Of a DNA stretch of 64,000 nt, positions 1-8,703 are shown piece after piece (the stretch's first letter is position 1; each line of letters starts with the position of its first letter). The DNA lies in assembly GCF_028275055.1 (NCBI RefSeq), contig NZ_JAQCNJ010000025.1:18011-82010 (forward strand), given 5' to 3'. The notes under the pieces were generated by a model, which had not been told where the DNA came from, made no database searches, and saw only the letters and a list, made by a program, of their open reading frames with translations. The stretch comes from Haloplanus sp. GTDB taxonomy: Archaea > Halobacteriota > Halobacteria > Halobacteriales > Haloferacaceae. A program made the position numbers and the translations under genes.

Positions 1-1339
1 CGGGGTGGACGGGTGGATTGCCGGCGTCCGGACCACCCACGACCGCCTTCTCGACACCGTTCCGGACGAGAAAGTGTCGGTCTGCATCGTCGTCGATCAG
101 ATCGCGGTTGGTCGCGTAGACGGCGCTCATCGACAGGTCCACGTTGCTTGTCGAGGTGCCGAGTTCCACCATGGCGTCGACGATGGCTTCGCCACGGATT
201 CCCCGTCGCCGGAGGCTGGCAAGGGTCGGTGCGCGTGGGTCGTCCCAGCCGTCAAGATCGCCGGCGTCGATCAGCTCCTTGATCGTCGACGTCGAGAGTT
301 GCACGTCGTACGCGTCGACCTGTACGTGCCCCCAGTGGACAACTTCGGGGTACTCCCAGTCGAAGTAGTCGTAAACGAACCGCTGGCGCTTCGCCGAGTC
401 CTGCAGGTCGATGCCGCGGATGATGTGCGTGACGCCGGTGAGGTGGTCGTCGACGCCGGACTGGAAATCGAGCATGGGCCAACACCGGTAGTCCGCGGCC
501 TCGGGTCGGGGGTGGGGCCGGTCGATCATCCGGAAGGCGACCCAGTCCCGGAGCGCGGGGTTTTTGTGGGTGATGTCGGTCCGAACCCGAAGGGTCATCT
601 CGCCGGCCGAGTAGCCGCCGTCGACCATCGCCTCGAACTCCTCGCGTGTGGTGGCGGTGTCCTTGTCCCGGTGGGGGCAGGCTTGGCCCGCGTTCTTCAG
701 GTCCGAAAACTCCGCTTGCGGACAGGAGCAGGTGTAAGCCCCGCCGCGGTCGATCAGTTCGCGGGCGTGGTCGTAGTACGTCTCCAATCGGTCGCTCGCA
801 CACAACACCTCGTCGGGGTCGAACCCGAGGTAGTCGATGGCGTCAAGGATGGCGTCGTATGCGTCGAGGTCCGGGCGCTTGGTCTCGGGGTCGGTGTCGT
901 CGAACCGGCAGAGAAAGCGGCCGTCGTACCGCTTCTTGTACGTCCCGATGACCGCGGGCATCCGGGCGTGGCCGAGGTGCCATGGACCGTTCGGGTTGGG
1001 AGCCGCACGCATCACCACCTCTGCGTGGTCGTCGACGTTCGGCAGGTCGGGCAGGGGGTGGTCGTCGCCCTCGTCGTCTGCCTCGAGTTCGGCCAACTGC
1101 TCGGGGGCCAGTTCCTCGAGTTTCGCCCGACGCTTGGCGGCCGGAAGGTCGTTTACCTCGGCGACGACACCGCCGACGACGCCCGGAATCTCGTCGGCGT
1201 GTTCCCGAAACTCGGGGTGTTCGCCCAGCAGCGGCCCCATGACCGCACCGACCTCGGCATCGCTGTCGTACTTCACGGCGTTCAACAGCGCGTGCGTCCG
1301 CGCCGCCCGCTCGACGCGGTTGCGTAATTCGGAGTCCAT
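1..1339 (-). CDS. gltX: Glutamyl-tRNA synthetase (archaeal GltX), 3' end truncated by window edge
   Basis: Minus-strand translation from ATG at 1339: MDSELRNRVERAARTHALLNAVKYDSDAEVG...MRAAPNPNGPWHLGHARMPAVIGTYKKRYDGRFLCRFDDTDPETKRPD...; class I aaRS HxGH-like motif (HLGH); no stop before position 1. Confidence 0.93.
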   Translation of the reverse strand, partial: MDSELRNRVERAARTHALLNAVKYDSDAEVGAVMGPLLGEHPEFREHADEIPGVVGGVVAEVNDLPAAKRRAKLEELAPEQLAELEADDEGDDHPLPDLPNVDDHAEVVMRAAPNPNGPWHLGHARMPAVIGTYKKRYDGRFLCRFDDTDPETKRPDLDAYDAILDAIDYLGFDPDEVLCASDRLETYYDHARELIDRGGAYTCSCPQAEFSDLKNAGQACPHRDKDTATTREEFEAMVDGGYSAGEMTLRVRTDITHKNPALRDWVAFRMIDRPHPRPEAADYRCWPMLDFQSGVDDHLTGVTHIIRGIDLQDSAKRQRFVYDYFDWEYPEVVHWGHVQVDAYDVQLSTSTIKELIDAGDLDGWDDPRAPTLASLRRRGIRGEAIVDAMVELGTSTSNVDLSMSAVYATNRDLIDDDADRHFLVRNGVEKAVVGGPDAGNPPVHP

Positions 1340-1522
1340 CGTCCCGTTCTATCGGCCCGCGAGTAAAAACTGGCGTGGGTTGAGGGCCGCCGGTAGAGGT
1401 ACGGTGTGTGTTATCGTTTTACACGTAAAACCCTTCTGCAGAACCGGATCCCGCCGGCGACGGGCGCGGCGCCCCAACGGGAGATCCACAAGCGGTTTGA
1501 CGGTCGGACGGGACGGAAGCGT

Positions 1523-2245
1523 ATGAAACGCGCACGCATCGCGGTCGACGGTGAGGTTCACGCCGGGACGTACCGAGACGGTGTCGTCGAAACCGACGCG
1601 GGAACGTTCGCCGTCGGCGAGGACGGCCGCCTCGCGCCGCCCTGTGACCCCTCGGCGCTCTACTGTGTCGGCCGGAACTTCGCAGAAACGCTCGATCAGA
1701 TGGAGTACGACGTGCCCGACCAGCCGGCCTTTTTCATCAAGCCACCCGCCTCGGTCGTTGCACACGACCGGCCGGTTCCATACCCCTCCTTCTCCGAGGA
1801 GGTGACCTACGCGGGCGAGTTGGCGGCCGTGATCGACGAGCGGTGCCACCGGCTCGACGCCGGGGAGGTGCCGGAGGTGATCCGAGGGTACACGATTATG
1901 AACGACCTCGACGCACTCGATCAGCCGGGCCGCACCGCCCGGAAAGCCTTCGACGCCTCCGGTCCGCTCGGCCCGTGGATCGAGACCGACCTCGATCCAC
2001 ACGGGATCGACATGCACACCGACGTGAGCGGGGAGCGACGGCAGGAGGCCAACACGGAACTCATGTTGTTCGACCCACACGAGATCGTCTCCTTTTTGTC
2101 CGAGCGGTTCACCTTCCAGCCGGGCGACGTAATCGCCTTCGGCAGTCCGGCGAACCCCGGCGTGGTCGAACCGGGCGACACCATCGAGATCACCTACGAG
2201 GGGGTCGGCACCCTGCGAAACGAGGTCGCACCGCCCGAGCGTTAA
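1523..2245 (+). CDS. Fumarylacetoacetate hydrolase (FAH) family protein
   Basis: MKRARIAVDGEVHAG...LYCVGRNFAETLDQM...PAFFIKPPASVV...GYTIMNDLDALD...GDVIAFGSPANPGVVEPGDTIEITYEGVGTLRNEV; typical FAH fold motifs. Start chosen at 1523 within ORF 1406..2245. Confidence 0.88.
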   Translation: MKRARIAVDGEVHAGTYRDGVVETDAGTFAVGEDGRLAPPCDPSALYCVGRNFAETLDQMEYDVPDQPAFFIKPPASVVAHDRPVPYPSFSEEVTYAGELAAVIDERCHRLDAGEVPEVIRGYTIMNDLDALDQPGRTARKAFDASGPLGPWIETDLDPHGIDMHTDVSGERRQEANTELMLFDPHEIVSFLSERFTFQPGDVIAFGSPANPGVVEPGDTIEITYEGVGTLRNEVAPPER

Positions 2246-3198
2246 CGAACCTGATTCTCCAGCCCCTCGGTGTCGCCGGTTTCGGCCATCCGCCGGAGGT
2301 TCCCCGCGAGGATGTCCGCGAGTCGGTCGTGGTATTTCGGCGTGTTGCCGGCGTTGTGTGGCGTGATCTGGACGTTCTCGAACGACCAGAGCGGGTGGTC
2401 GGCCGGGAGGGGTTCGGGGTCGGTTACGTCGAGCGTTGCCCCCCGAATGTCCGTCCTGCGAAGCGTCTCGACGAGGGCGTCGGTGTCGACGATCGGCCCC
2501 CGGGCGATGTTGACGAGGAGGGCGTCGGCCCGCATCGACGACAGCGCGTCGGCGTCGATCAGGCCCCGCGTCGTCTCGGTGAGCGGGCACGCGAGGATCA
2601 CGTAGTCGGCGCGAGCGAGCGCCGAGTGCACCTCGTCGAAGCCGACCACCTCGTCGGTCGGGCCCCCTTTCTCGGGCGTGTACCGGACGCCGATCGTTTC
2701 GACGCCGAAGGGGCCGAGGCGGTCGACCAGCGAGGTGCCGATTGCACCGAGGCCGACGACCGCCGCGGTGCTCCCCCGGAGTTCGCCGACGGGGTACGCT
2801 TCCCAGTGGGCCCGCTCCTGTTGTGCCCGGGCGCGCCGAAACCGACGTTCGTGGGCGATCAGCGAGCCGATGACGTACTCTGAGACGTTCGAGCCGTGGA
2901 CCCCGGCGGCGTTGGTGACGGCGACGCCCGCTGCCTCGAACGCCCCGATATCGAGATGACCGGTTCCGGCGTACGCACACGCGAAAAGGTCGAGATGCGC
3001 CGCGAGGTCCAGCCATTCCGGATCGAAGCGGATACCCGTCGCCACGCTGGCGCGTGAGAGCAGGTCCCGCTCCTCGGCCGGCGTGGTCGCGACCGCCACT
3101 CCGTGGTCGGGGAGGCGGTCGCGGAGCTTCGCACCGTACGACTCGGGGGACATCCCGTGGATCTTCTGTCGCAGAACGACGACATCGGTGTCGGTCAT
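2242..3198 (-). CDS. D-2-hydroxyacid dehydrogenase (NAD-binding)
   Basis: MTDTDVVVLRQKIHGMSPESYGAKLRDRL...VVGLGAIGTSLVDRLGPFGVETIGV...NIARGPIVDTDALVETL...DVTDPEPLPADHPLWSFENVQITPHNAG; GxGxxG and catalytic His motifs. Confidence 0.9.
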   Translation of the reverse strand: MTDTDVVVLRQKIHGMSPESYGAKLRDRLPDHGVAVATTPAEERDLLSRASVATGIRFDPEWLDLAAHLDLFACAYAGTGHLDIGAFEAAGVAVTNAAGVHGSNVSEYVIGSLIAHERRFRRARAQQERAHWEAYPVGELRGSTAAVVGLGAIGTSLVDRLGPFGVETIGVRYTPEKGGPTDEVVGFDEVHSALARADYVILACPLTETTRGLIDADALSSMRADALLVNIARGPIVDTDALVETLRRTDIRGATLDVTDPEPLPADHPLWSFENVQITPHNAGNTPKYHDRLADILAGNLRRMAETGDTEGLENQVR

Positions 3199-3307
3199 GC
3201 GAGGGGGTGTGACCGCCGGGGTGATAAGTCTACGAGGTCGGAACGCGCCGGCGAACACGGCGATCCGATCCGGTCGATTAATACCGCCGCCGGCAAGGAT
3301 GTGTGGT

Positions 3308-4681
3308 ATGGAACAGGTCGACGTCGCCGTCGTCGGCGGCGGCCCCGCCGGCTCCGCGGCGGCACACGCGGCAGCCGAAGCCGGCGCGTCCGCGCTCGTT
3401 CTCGAGAAGGGGGTCCCGCGCGAGGACCGGTCGGGACTTGGTCCCGACTCGACCGACGCCGCCGGCATCCTCGACTACTGGGTCGACATCATGGGTATCC
3501 ACCCCGACGAGTTGCCCGACGACGTCCTGTTGTCGGAACTCGATCGGGCGGCGTTTGTCGGGCCGTCGGAGTCCTGTGTGCTCCGGTCGACCGGCATCGG
3601 GGCCTCATACGACGCTTTCGGTTACACCTTCCACCGCGCGCGCTTCGACGACTGGCTCCGCGACCGGGCCGAACGGGCCGGGGCCGACTACCGTGTCGGC
3701 GTCTCCGTCCGGGACGTGGAGACGACCCCCGGTGACGACCCACGTCACGTCGTGCGAATCGCCGGGGGCGACCCGGTCGGGGCCGAGTTCGTCGTTCTCG
3801 CCGACGGACCACAGCGCACCGTCACCAACCGAGTGTTGGATCGGCTTCTCCCCTACCCGGTTACCGACCGCCTCGACACGACGAGTGTGAACCATATCGC
3901 GTATCAGGAGCATCGTCGTCTCCCGCCGGCCGTCGCCGAGGACCTCCGCGGTGCCATCTCGTTCTGGTGGGGGTATATGCCGGGCCACACGGCATACCCG
4001 TGGATCTTTCCGAACGACGACGACGTGGCCCGGATCGGGCTGACGATGCCTATCGGTCTCGACCTGTCGTCGGTCGCGAACCAGGAGTCGTACGCGTTGC
4101 TCCGGCCCGACGATCGGACGGTTCCGAGCGGGAGCGAGTATCTCCGCCGGTTGCTCGAACACGAGTACGGCGACGAGTACGACGTACCCGGCGACTTTCC
4201 GCTGGTGGAGAGCCGCGGCAAGTCGGAGGGAACCGAAACCTACCCCATCTCCTCGACACGGCCGATCGACTCGCCGGTCGGGGCCGGGGTGGCCGTCGTC
4301 GGCGGCGCGATGGGAACCACCTCGGCGTTTCACGAGGGCGGCGACCACGTCGCGGTCCGAACCGGAGCCATCGCCGGCGGGTTGGCCGGCAGGGGCGACC
4401 TCTCGGGGTACAACGGTGCGTGGAAGGCCGCGATCGGAGACGAGATCCGCCGTAACGTGACCATGGCCGACATGGTCCGGGAGTACGACCCGGACGACTG
4501 GGACCGGGTCTTCCGAACGGCCCGGAGGATGGTCGCCGACGAGTCGGGCGGCGGGCTGTTCGACCGGCGCTTTGCCGCCGGCTGGGACGCGACGAAGCTG
4601 TTCGCCCGGTATAAGTGGCACAAACGCCGTCTCCGGAAAGGCGGGTACGTCTCGATCGCCGCGAGCGACTACGTCTACTGA
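3308..4681 (+). CDS. Geranylgeranyl reductase-family FAD-dependent oxidoreductase
   Basis: MEQVDVAVVGGGPAGSAAAHAAAEAGASALVLEKG N-terminal Rossmann; GGR-family layout. Confidence 0.8.
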   Translation: MEQVDVAVVGGGPAGSAAAHAAAEAGASALVLEKGVPREDRSGLGPDSTDAAGILDYWVDIMGIHPDELPDDVLLSELDRAAFVGPSESCVLRSTGIGASYDAFGYTFHRARFDDWLRDRAERAGADYRVGVSVRDVETTPGDDPRHVVRIAGGDPVGAEFVVLADGPQRTVTNRVLDRLLPYPVTDRLDTTSVNHIAYQEHRRLPPAVAEDLRGAISFWWGYMPGHTAYPWIFPNDDDVARIGLTMPIGLDLSSVANQESYALLRPDDRTVPSGSEYLRRLLEHEYGDEYDVPGDFPLVESRGKSEGTETYPISSTRPIDSPVGAGVAVVGGAMGTTSAFHEGGDHVAVRTGAIAGGLAGRGDLSGYNGAWKAAIGDEIRRNVTMADMVREYDPDDWDRVFRTARRMVADESGGGLFDRRFAAGWDATKLFARYKWHKRRLRKGGYVSIAASDYVY

Positions 4682-5160
4682 CCAGGGGTTAAATCGCTGG
4701 GGCGCATATCCACAGTTGCGTGCCATCAGTCCCCGCCCGAGCACGCCTACGAGGGCGCGATGACGCGCGGCGAACCCGGGCACGTGACACGGGTGATTCG
4801 TGATTCCACGAATCGCCGGCAAGGCCGTCCGAGCGACGGCCCGTGACGCCGTCCCACGCACCCGACGGCCGCCCGGCACGAGGGTTAGCCGGCTGACTCG
4901 GCACGCCGCCAGGGATGAGGTCGGACGTTAGTGTTCCGGGCGCACATTTCAACACACCGCACCGCTCAGCCGTCACGACGGACAACGGAAACTAGGGTCG
5001 TAGGGGTCTCGGCGAGGTGCGAGAACACACCACCGAAGACGGGGCGTGGGTTCGGCACGGCGGTCCGGGACCTGAGCCGGGTTCACATGTCAGGCGTCCG
5101 TGCTTGGCGGCCCGTAACCCCGCCTTCCGCGGGGTCGGGCTTCTTACTGGAACGGGTGCG

Positions 5161-6066
5161 CTAGCCTGAAACGTTTTCGGGTGGCGATAGCTCCCGTTCG
5201 AACTCGTCGAACTCGTCGAACGATTCGGGGAACTCCATCGGGAGTCGTCGAGTCTCGCGGTTGTCCGGAAGCGGGCCTAGGTCGTCGGCGACCGACTCCC
5301 AGCCCGGTTTGATTTTGACGCTTTTCGCCGGCGATCCGGCCGCGATGTGGTGGGCCGGGACATCACCCAGCGTTTTCGCCCCCGCGCCGACCATAGCGTT
5401 TCGTCCGACTCGGCAACCGGCACTGATCATCGCTCCGTGCCCGAGTCGAACGTCGTCCTCTAAGATCGTCTCGTAGGCCGTCACGTCCGTCTGGTCGACG
5501 GTGTCGTGAGCGTGGGTGTGAATGTGACTCCGGTCCGCGATGGAAACGCGGTCACCGATCGAGAGCGTCCCGCGGTCGTCGAGAAGCACGTCGTTGTGGA
5601 CGACGACGTTGTCCCCCATGACGATGTTGTGTCCACACTGGATCTTGATGCCGCCGAACAGACGGAGTCCGTCGTCGGCGTCGGCAAACAGGTGATCGGC
5701 GAGGGTCTCCCGAAACGGGAGGGCAAAAGCGAGGTTGTTCGACAACGGCGACAGATCGAATCCGTTCCAAAGATACCGCAGACATTTCGTTTCCTGTAAC
5801 GCCGACAGCTCCTGTTCGGCCCAGTGTTCGGTTTCGATGAGTGCGTTTCGTGGGTCGTAACTCCGGAGCCGGTGTCGAGTCATCGGCGGGACCGACTCAC
5901 CGCTTCGATACCGCTTGTAGGCGTCCCAGTCGCCGAACAGGTCGGCGAGTAGCTCCGCGACGGTGGGAGCCAGTGGCTCCTCGGCGAGCCGGGTGTCGAT
6001 CCGGTCGATCGTGTCGTCGATCGCCGCCTGTGCCTCCGCCGGGACCTCGACGTGGCGTTTCGTCAT
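5161..6066 (-). CDS. Left-handed beta-helix (hexapeptide) acyltransferase
   Basis: MTKRHVEVPAEAQAAIDDTIDRID...IKIQCGHNIVMGDNVVVHNDVLLDDRGTLSIGDRVSIADRSHIHTH...DDVRLGHGAMISAGCRVGRNAMVGAGAKTLGDVPAHHIAAGSPAKSVKIKPGW; hexapeptide repeats. Confidence 0.85.
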   Translation of the reverse strand: MTKRHVEVPAEAQAAIDDTIDRIDTRLAEEPLAPTVAELLADLFGDWDAYKRYRSGESVPPMTRHRLRSYDPRNALIETEHWAEQELSALQETKCLRYLWNGFDLSPLSNNLAFALPFRETLADHLFADADDGLRLFGGIKIQCGHNIVMGDNVVVHNDVLLDDRGTLSIGDRVSIADRSHIHTHAHDTVDQTDVTAYETILEDDVRLGHGAMISAGCRVGRNAMVGAGAKTLGDVPAHHIAAGSPAKSVKIKPGWESVADDLGPLPDNRETRRLPMEFPESFDEFDEFERELSPPENVSG

Positions 6067-6379
6067 CGTGCCTCCGGAACCGCCGCCGGGCGGTGGCACG
6101 ATCCCACCGCCGAATCGAAGGTTAGTGAACGATTCAGGTGCGTTTCCCCGTTCATACAGACGTACACTGTACTATACGCTATTAAAGATGAATTTACGAT
6201 CACTTCTTGCGGAACGGCTGTGAGGTGTCGAACGGCGGCCGGTCCGTCGAGGGGCGACACGACAGGGGGGTTGGCTCGGTCGGTAGCCCGGCGTCGCACC
6301 GCCGACGGGTCGGCGACCACGCCGGAAGGAGCGGAGCGACGCGTCAGCTTATTGATCTATCGGCCCCGTATTGGACCCG

Positions 6380-6892
6380 ATGGTATCGATCAGTGCCCTA
6401 CTCGGATCGGTCGTCTGGACGGGCATCGGGGCCGTCGTCGCGTGGAACGGATGGACGTCGTATCGAGGACAGGCGGACCGCGTCGAGAACGCGACCGAGG
6501 TGCCGGCGGAGATCACCGACGTCGGCGTCTCGGCGCAACGGCAGGCCATCGACGACGACGAGGGCGGTACGGGCGCGACCAGAACGGAGTACGTCCCGAC
6601 GGTGACGTTCGAGTACACGGTCGACGGGGAGCAGTACACCTCGTCGAACGTCGGACCACCCTCGGACGGCCTGGACGGGACGCATCGATACCCCGGCAAA
6701 GCGGGGGCCCGCGACCACTTCGACTACGAGGTCGGCGACGCGGTGACCGCACACGTCGATCCGGCGCGGCCCGACGAGGGCTTCCTCGACCCGGAGACGG
6801 ACGCCGCTCGAAACCTCGCGTTCGTCGCCGCCGGGGGCGTGATGGTTCTGCTCGGAGCCGCGTTCGCCGCTGCGTCGGTGGTCGTCCTCTGA
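6380..6892 (+). CDS. DUF3592-like membrane protein
   Basis: MVSISALLGSVVWTGIGAVVAWNGWTSYRGQADRVENATEVPAEITDVGVSAQRQ...PTVTFEYTVDGEQYTSSNVGP...VTAHVDPARPDEGFLDPE; N- and C-terminal TM segments flanking a beta-rich loop. Confidence 0.7.
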   Translation: MVSISALLGSVVWTGIGAVVAWNGWTSYRGQADRVENATEVPAEITDVGVSAQRQAIDDDEGGTGATRTEYVPTVTFEYTVDGEQYTSSNVGPPSDGLDGTHRYPGKAGARDHFDYEVGDAVTAHVDPARPDEGFLDPETDAARNLAFVAAGGVMVLLGAAFAAASVVVL

Positions 6893-6937
6893 GGCCGGCG
6901 GGGACCGATCGCGTACGGCGTGATCGGCGGAGCGAAC

Positions 6938-7168
6938 TCACGCCCCACTGGCGACCGCTTGCTGGAGGACCTGCCCAACGTAGCCGATGGCGGGCACGGC
7001 GAAGACGAACGCGTGGACCCACGCGTCGTAGGTGATACCGGACGGCTTCGTCACGAGAAAGAGGCCGTAGACGGCGATCATGACGGCAATCCAGAGGACG
7101 GTGATGACGAGAAACGGGACGGCGTTGCGGACGGCGTCGGCGACGGACGCTCGCGGGCTGGTGGCCAT
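6938..7168 (-). CDS. Small two-TM membrane protein, hypothetical
   Basis: MATSPRASVADAVRNAVPFLVITVLWIAVMIAVYGLFLVTKPSGITYDAWVHAFVFAVPAIGYVGQVLQQAVASGA; hydrophobic segments, fits between neighbouring genes. Confidence 0.6.
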   Translation of the reverse strand: MATSPRASVADAVRNAVPFLVITVLWIAVMIAVYGLFLVTKPSGITYDAWVHAFVFAVPAIGYVGQVLQQAVASGA

Positions 7169-7217
7169 ACGCCCTCGTTCGGCGGGCCGAGATTAAATGT
7201 GGGTGCCGACGAGGGTC

Positions 7218-8594
7218 TCACCGCTCGACGACGCGGAACTCCGTCTCCGGGGCCATGCGCGCGGTCATGCCGGCGATCATCGGCGTGTCGTCGGCGTCGT
7301 CGCCGGGCCAAGCGAGGTGGTACTCGCGGCCGATGGCCGCAAGCGCCAGTTTCGCCTCCATCAGCGCGAACTGGCGGCCGATACAGCGGCGGGGGCCGCC
7401 ACCGAAGGGCGCGTACGCGAAGTCGGGGATGCGCTGGCGGAGGTCGCCGTCCCACCGCCCCGGGCGGAACGTCTCGGGGTCGTCGTAGAACCGCGGGTCG
7501 CGGTGGACCTGATCGACCGTGAGCCACGTCGGCGACCCCTCGGGGACCCGGTGGCCGTCGACGGTCACGTCGGTCGTCGTCTCGCGGGGGATGGTGTACA
7601 CCGGTGGGTAGAGGCGAAGCGCCTCGGTGACGATCCGTTCGGTCACGGCGAGGGCGTCAAGATCGTCGATCCCCACCGAATCGAGGGCGTCGACCTCGCC
7701 GTGGAAGCGGTCCCGCACGTCGGGGTGGGTCGCCAGCTCGTAGAACGCGAAGGCGATGGCGGTCGAGGTGGTGTCGTGGCCCGCGAAGATCATCGTCACC
7801 ACCTGGTCGCGGATGCGGTCGTCGCTCAGGGCGTCGCTCTCGACGCCGGCCTCGCGGAGGCCGACGAGCAGGGAGAGGAGGTCGTCGGCCGCGGTCGGGT
7901 CGGCCGGCGGGTCGCTGGCCTTCTCGTCGAGCAGTTCCGTAGCGACCCGCTGGAGCCGTCGCTTGCCACGTTTGAATCGCCAGCGCGCGGGCGTCGGGAC
8001 CCACTGGGGAAGCGGGTACGACGTGGGGGCGAACCAGTGTTGGAGCCGGTCGGCCGCCGTCCGGACCTCCTCGTCGCCGTCGACCTCGAGTTCGCGACCG
8101 AACAGGGTCGCAAAGAGCACGTCGAGGCTCAACTGGCTCGTCTCGTGGGTGAGGTCGATCCGGGTGCCCGGCTCCCAGCGGCGACTCCGGCGGCGGATCA
8201 CCTCGACCATGCCGTCGGCGTAGTCGGCGAGGCTGTCGCGGGTGAACAGCGGTTGGAGGGTCTCCCGCTGTCGCCGCCACGTCTCCCCCTCGACGGCGAC
8301 GAGGCCACCCTCGAACGCGATGCGGAAGTCGTCCGATTTACGGAAGTTCTCGCGGTCGTTCAACAGGACGCGTTCGAAGTGGTCCGGGTGGCCCAGATGG
8401 TAGACGTCGCCGGGGCCGAGGAGTTTGATCCGGACGAAATCGCGGTCGGCCATCGCTCGGTCGCGGAAGCCGAACACGTCGCGCATCGATCCGACGGTGT
8501 GGAGGAGGGGGTGCCCGACGGTGTCGGGGTACGGCGGGAGCGGCGGGGCGGTGTCCGTCGTCGTCGCTCGCCCGGCGGTCGTCTCGTCCGACAT
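7218..8594 (-). CDS. Cytochrome P450
   Basis: I-helix FAGHDTTSTAIAFAFYEL, ExxR region TEALRLYPPVYTIPRE, heme loop FAYAPFGGGPRRCIGRQFALMEAKLAL. Confidence 0.95.
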   Translation of the reverse strand: MSDETTAGRATTTDTAPPLPPYPDTVGHPLLHTVGSMRDVFGFRDRAMADRDFVRIKLLGPGDVYHLGHPDHFERVLLNDRENFRKSDDFRIAFEGGLVAVEGETWRRQRETLQPLFTRDSLADYADGMVEVIRRRSRRWEPGTRIDLTHETSQLSLDVLFATLFGRELEVDGDEEVRTAADRLQHWFAPTSYPLPQWVPTPARWRFKRGKRRLQRVATELLDEKASDPPADPTAADDLLSLLVGLREAGVESDALSDDRIRDQVVTMIFAGHDTTSTAIAFAFYELATHPDVRDRFHGEVDALDSVGIDDLDALAVTERIVTEALRLYPPVYTIPRETTTDVTVDGHRVPEGSPTWLTVDQVHRDPRFYDDPETFRPGRWDGDLRQRIPDFAYAPFGGGPRRCIGRQFALMEAKLALAAIGREYHLAWPGDDADDTPMIAGMTARMAPETEFRVVER

Positions 8595-8703
8595 ACGTGC
8601 CCCATACCGACTCGGACGCTTATAATCCCGGGAGGCGGCGTCCCGTCGCCCGAATGGGCCGGAACCTCAAACTCTTAGTGGCTCCGGTGGGTCGCACCGG
8701 CCA

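Noticed and set aside
5-1327. 440-aa plus-strand ORF antisense to gltX
   Set aside because: High-GC antisense ORF; the minus strand encodes a clear glutamyl-tRNA synthetase with HLGH and continuous homology.
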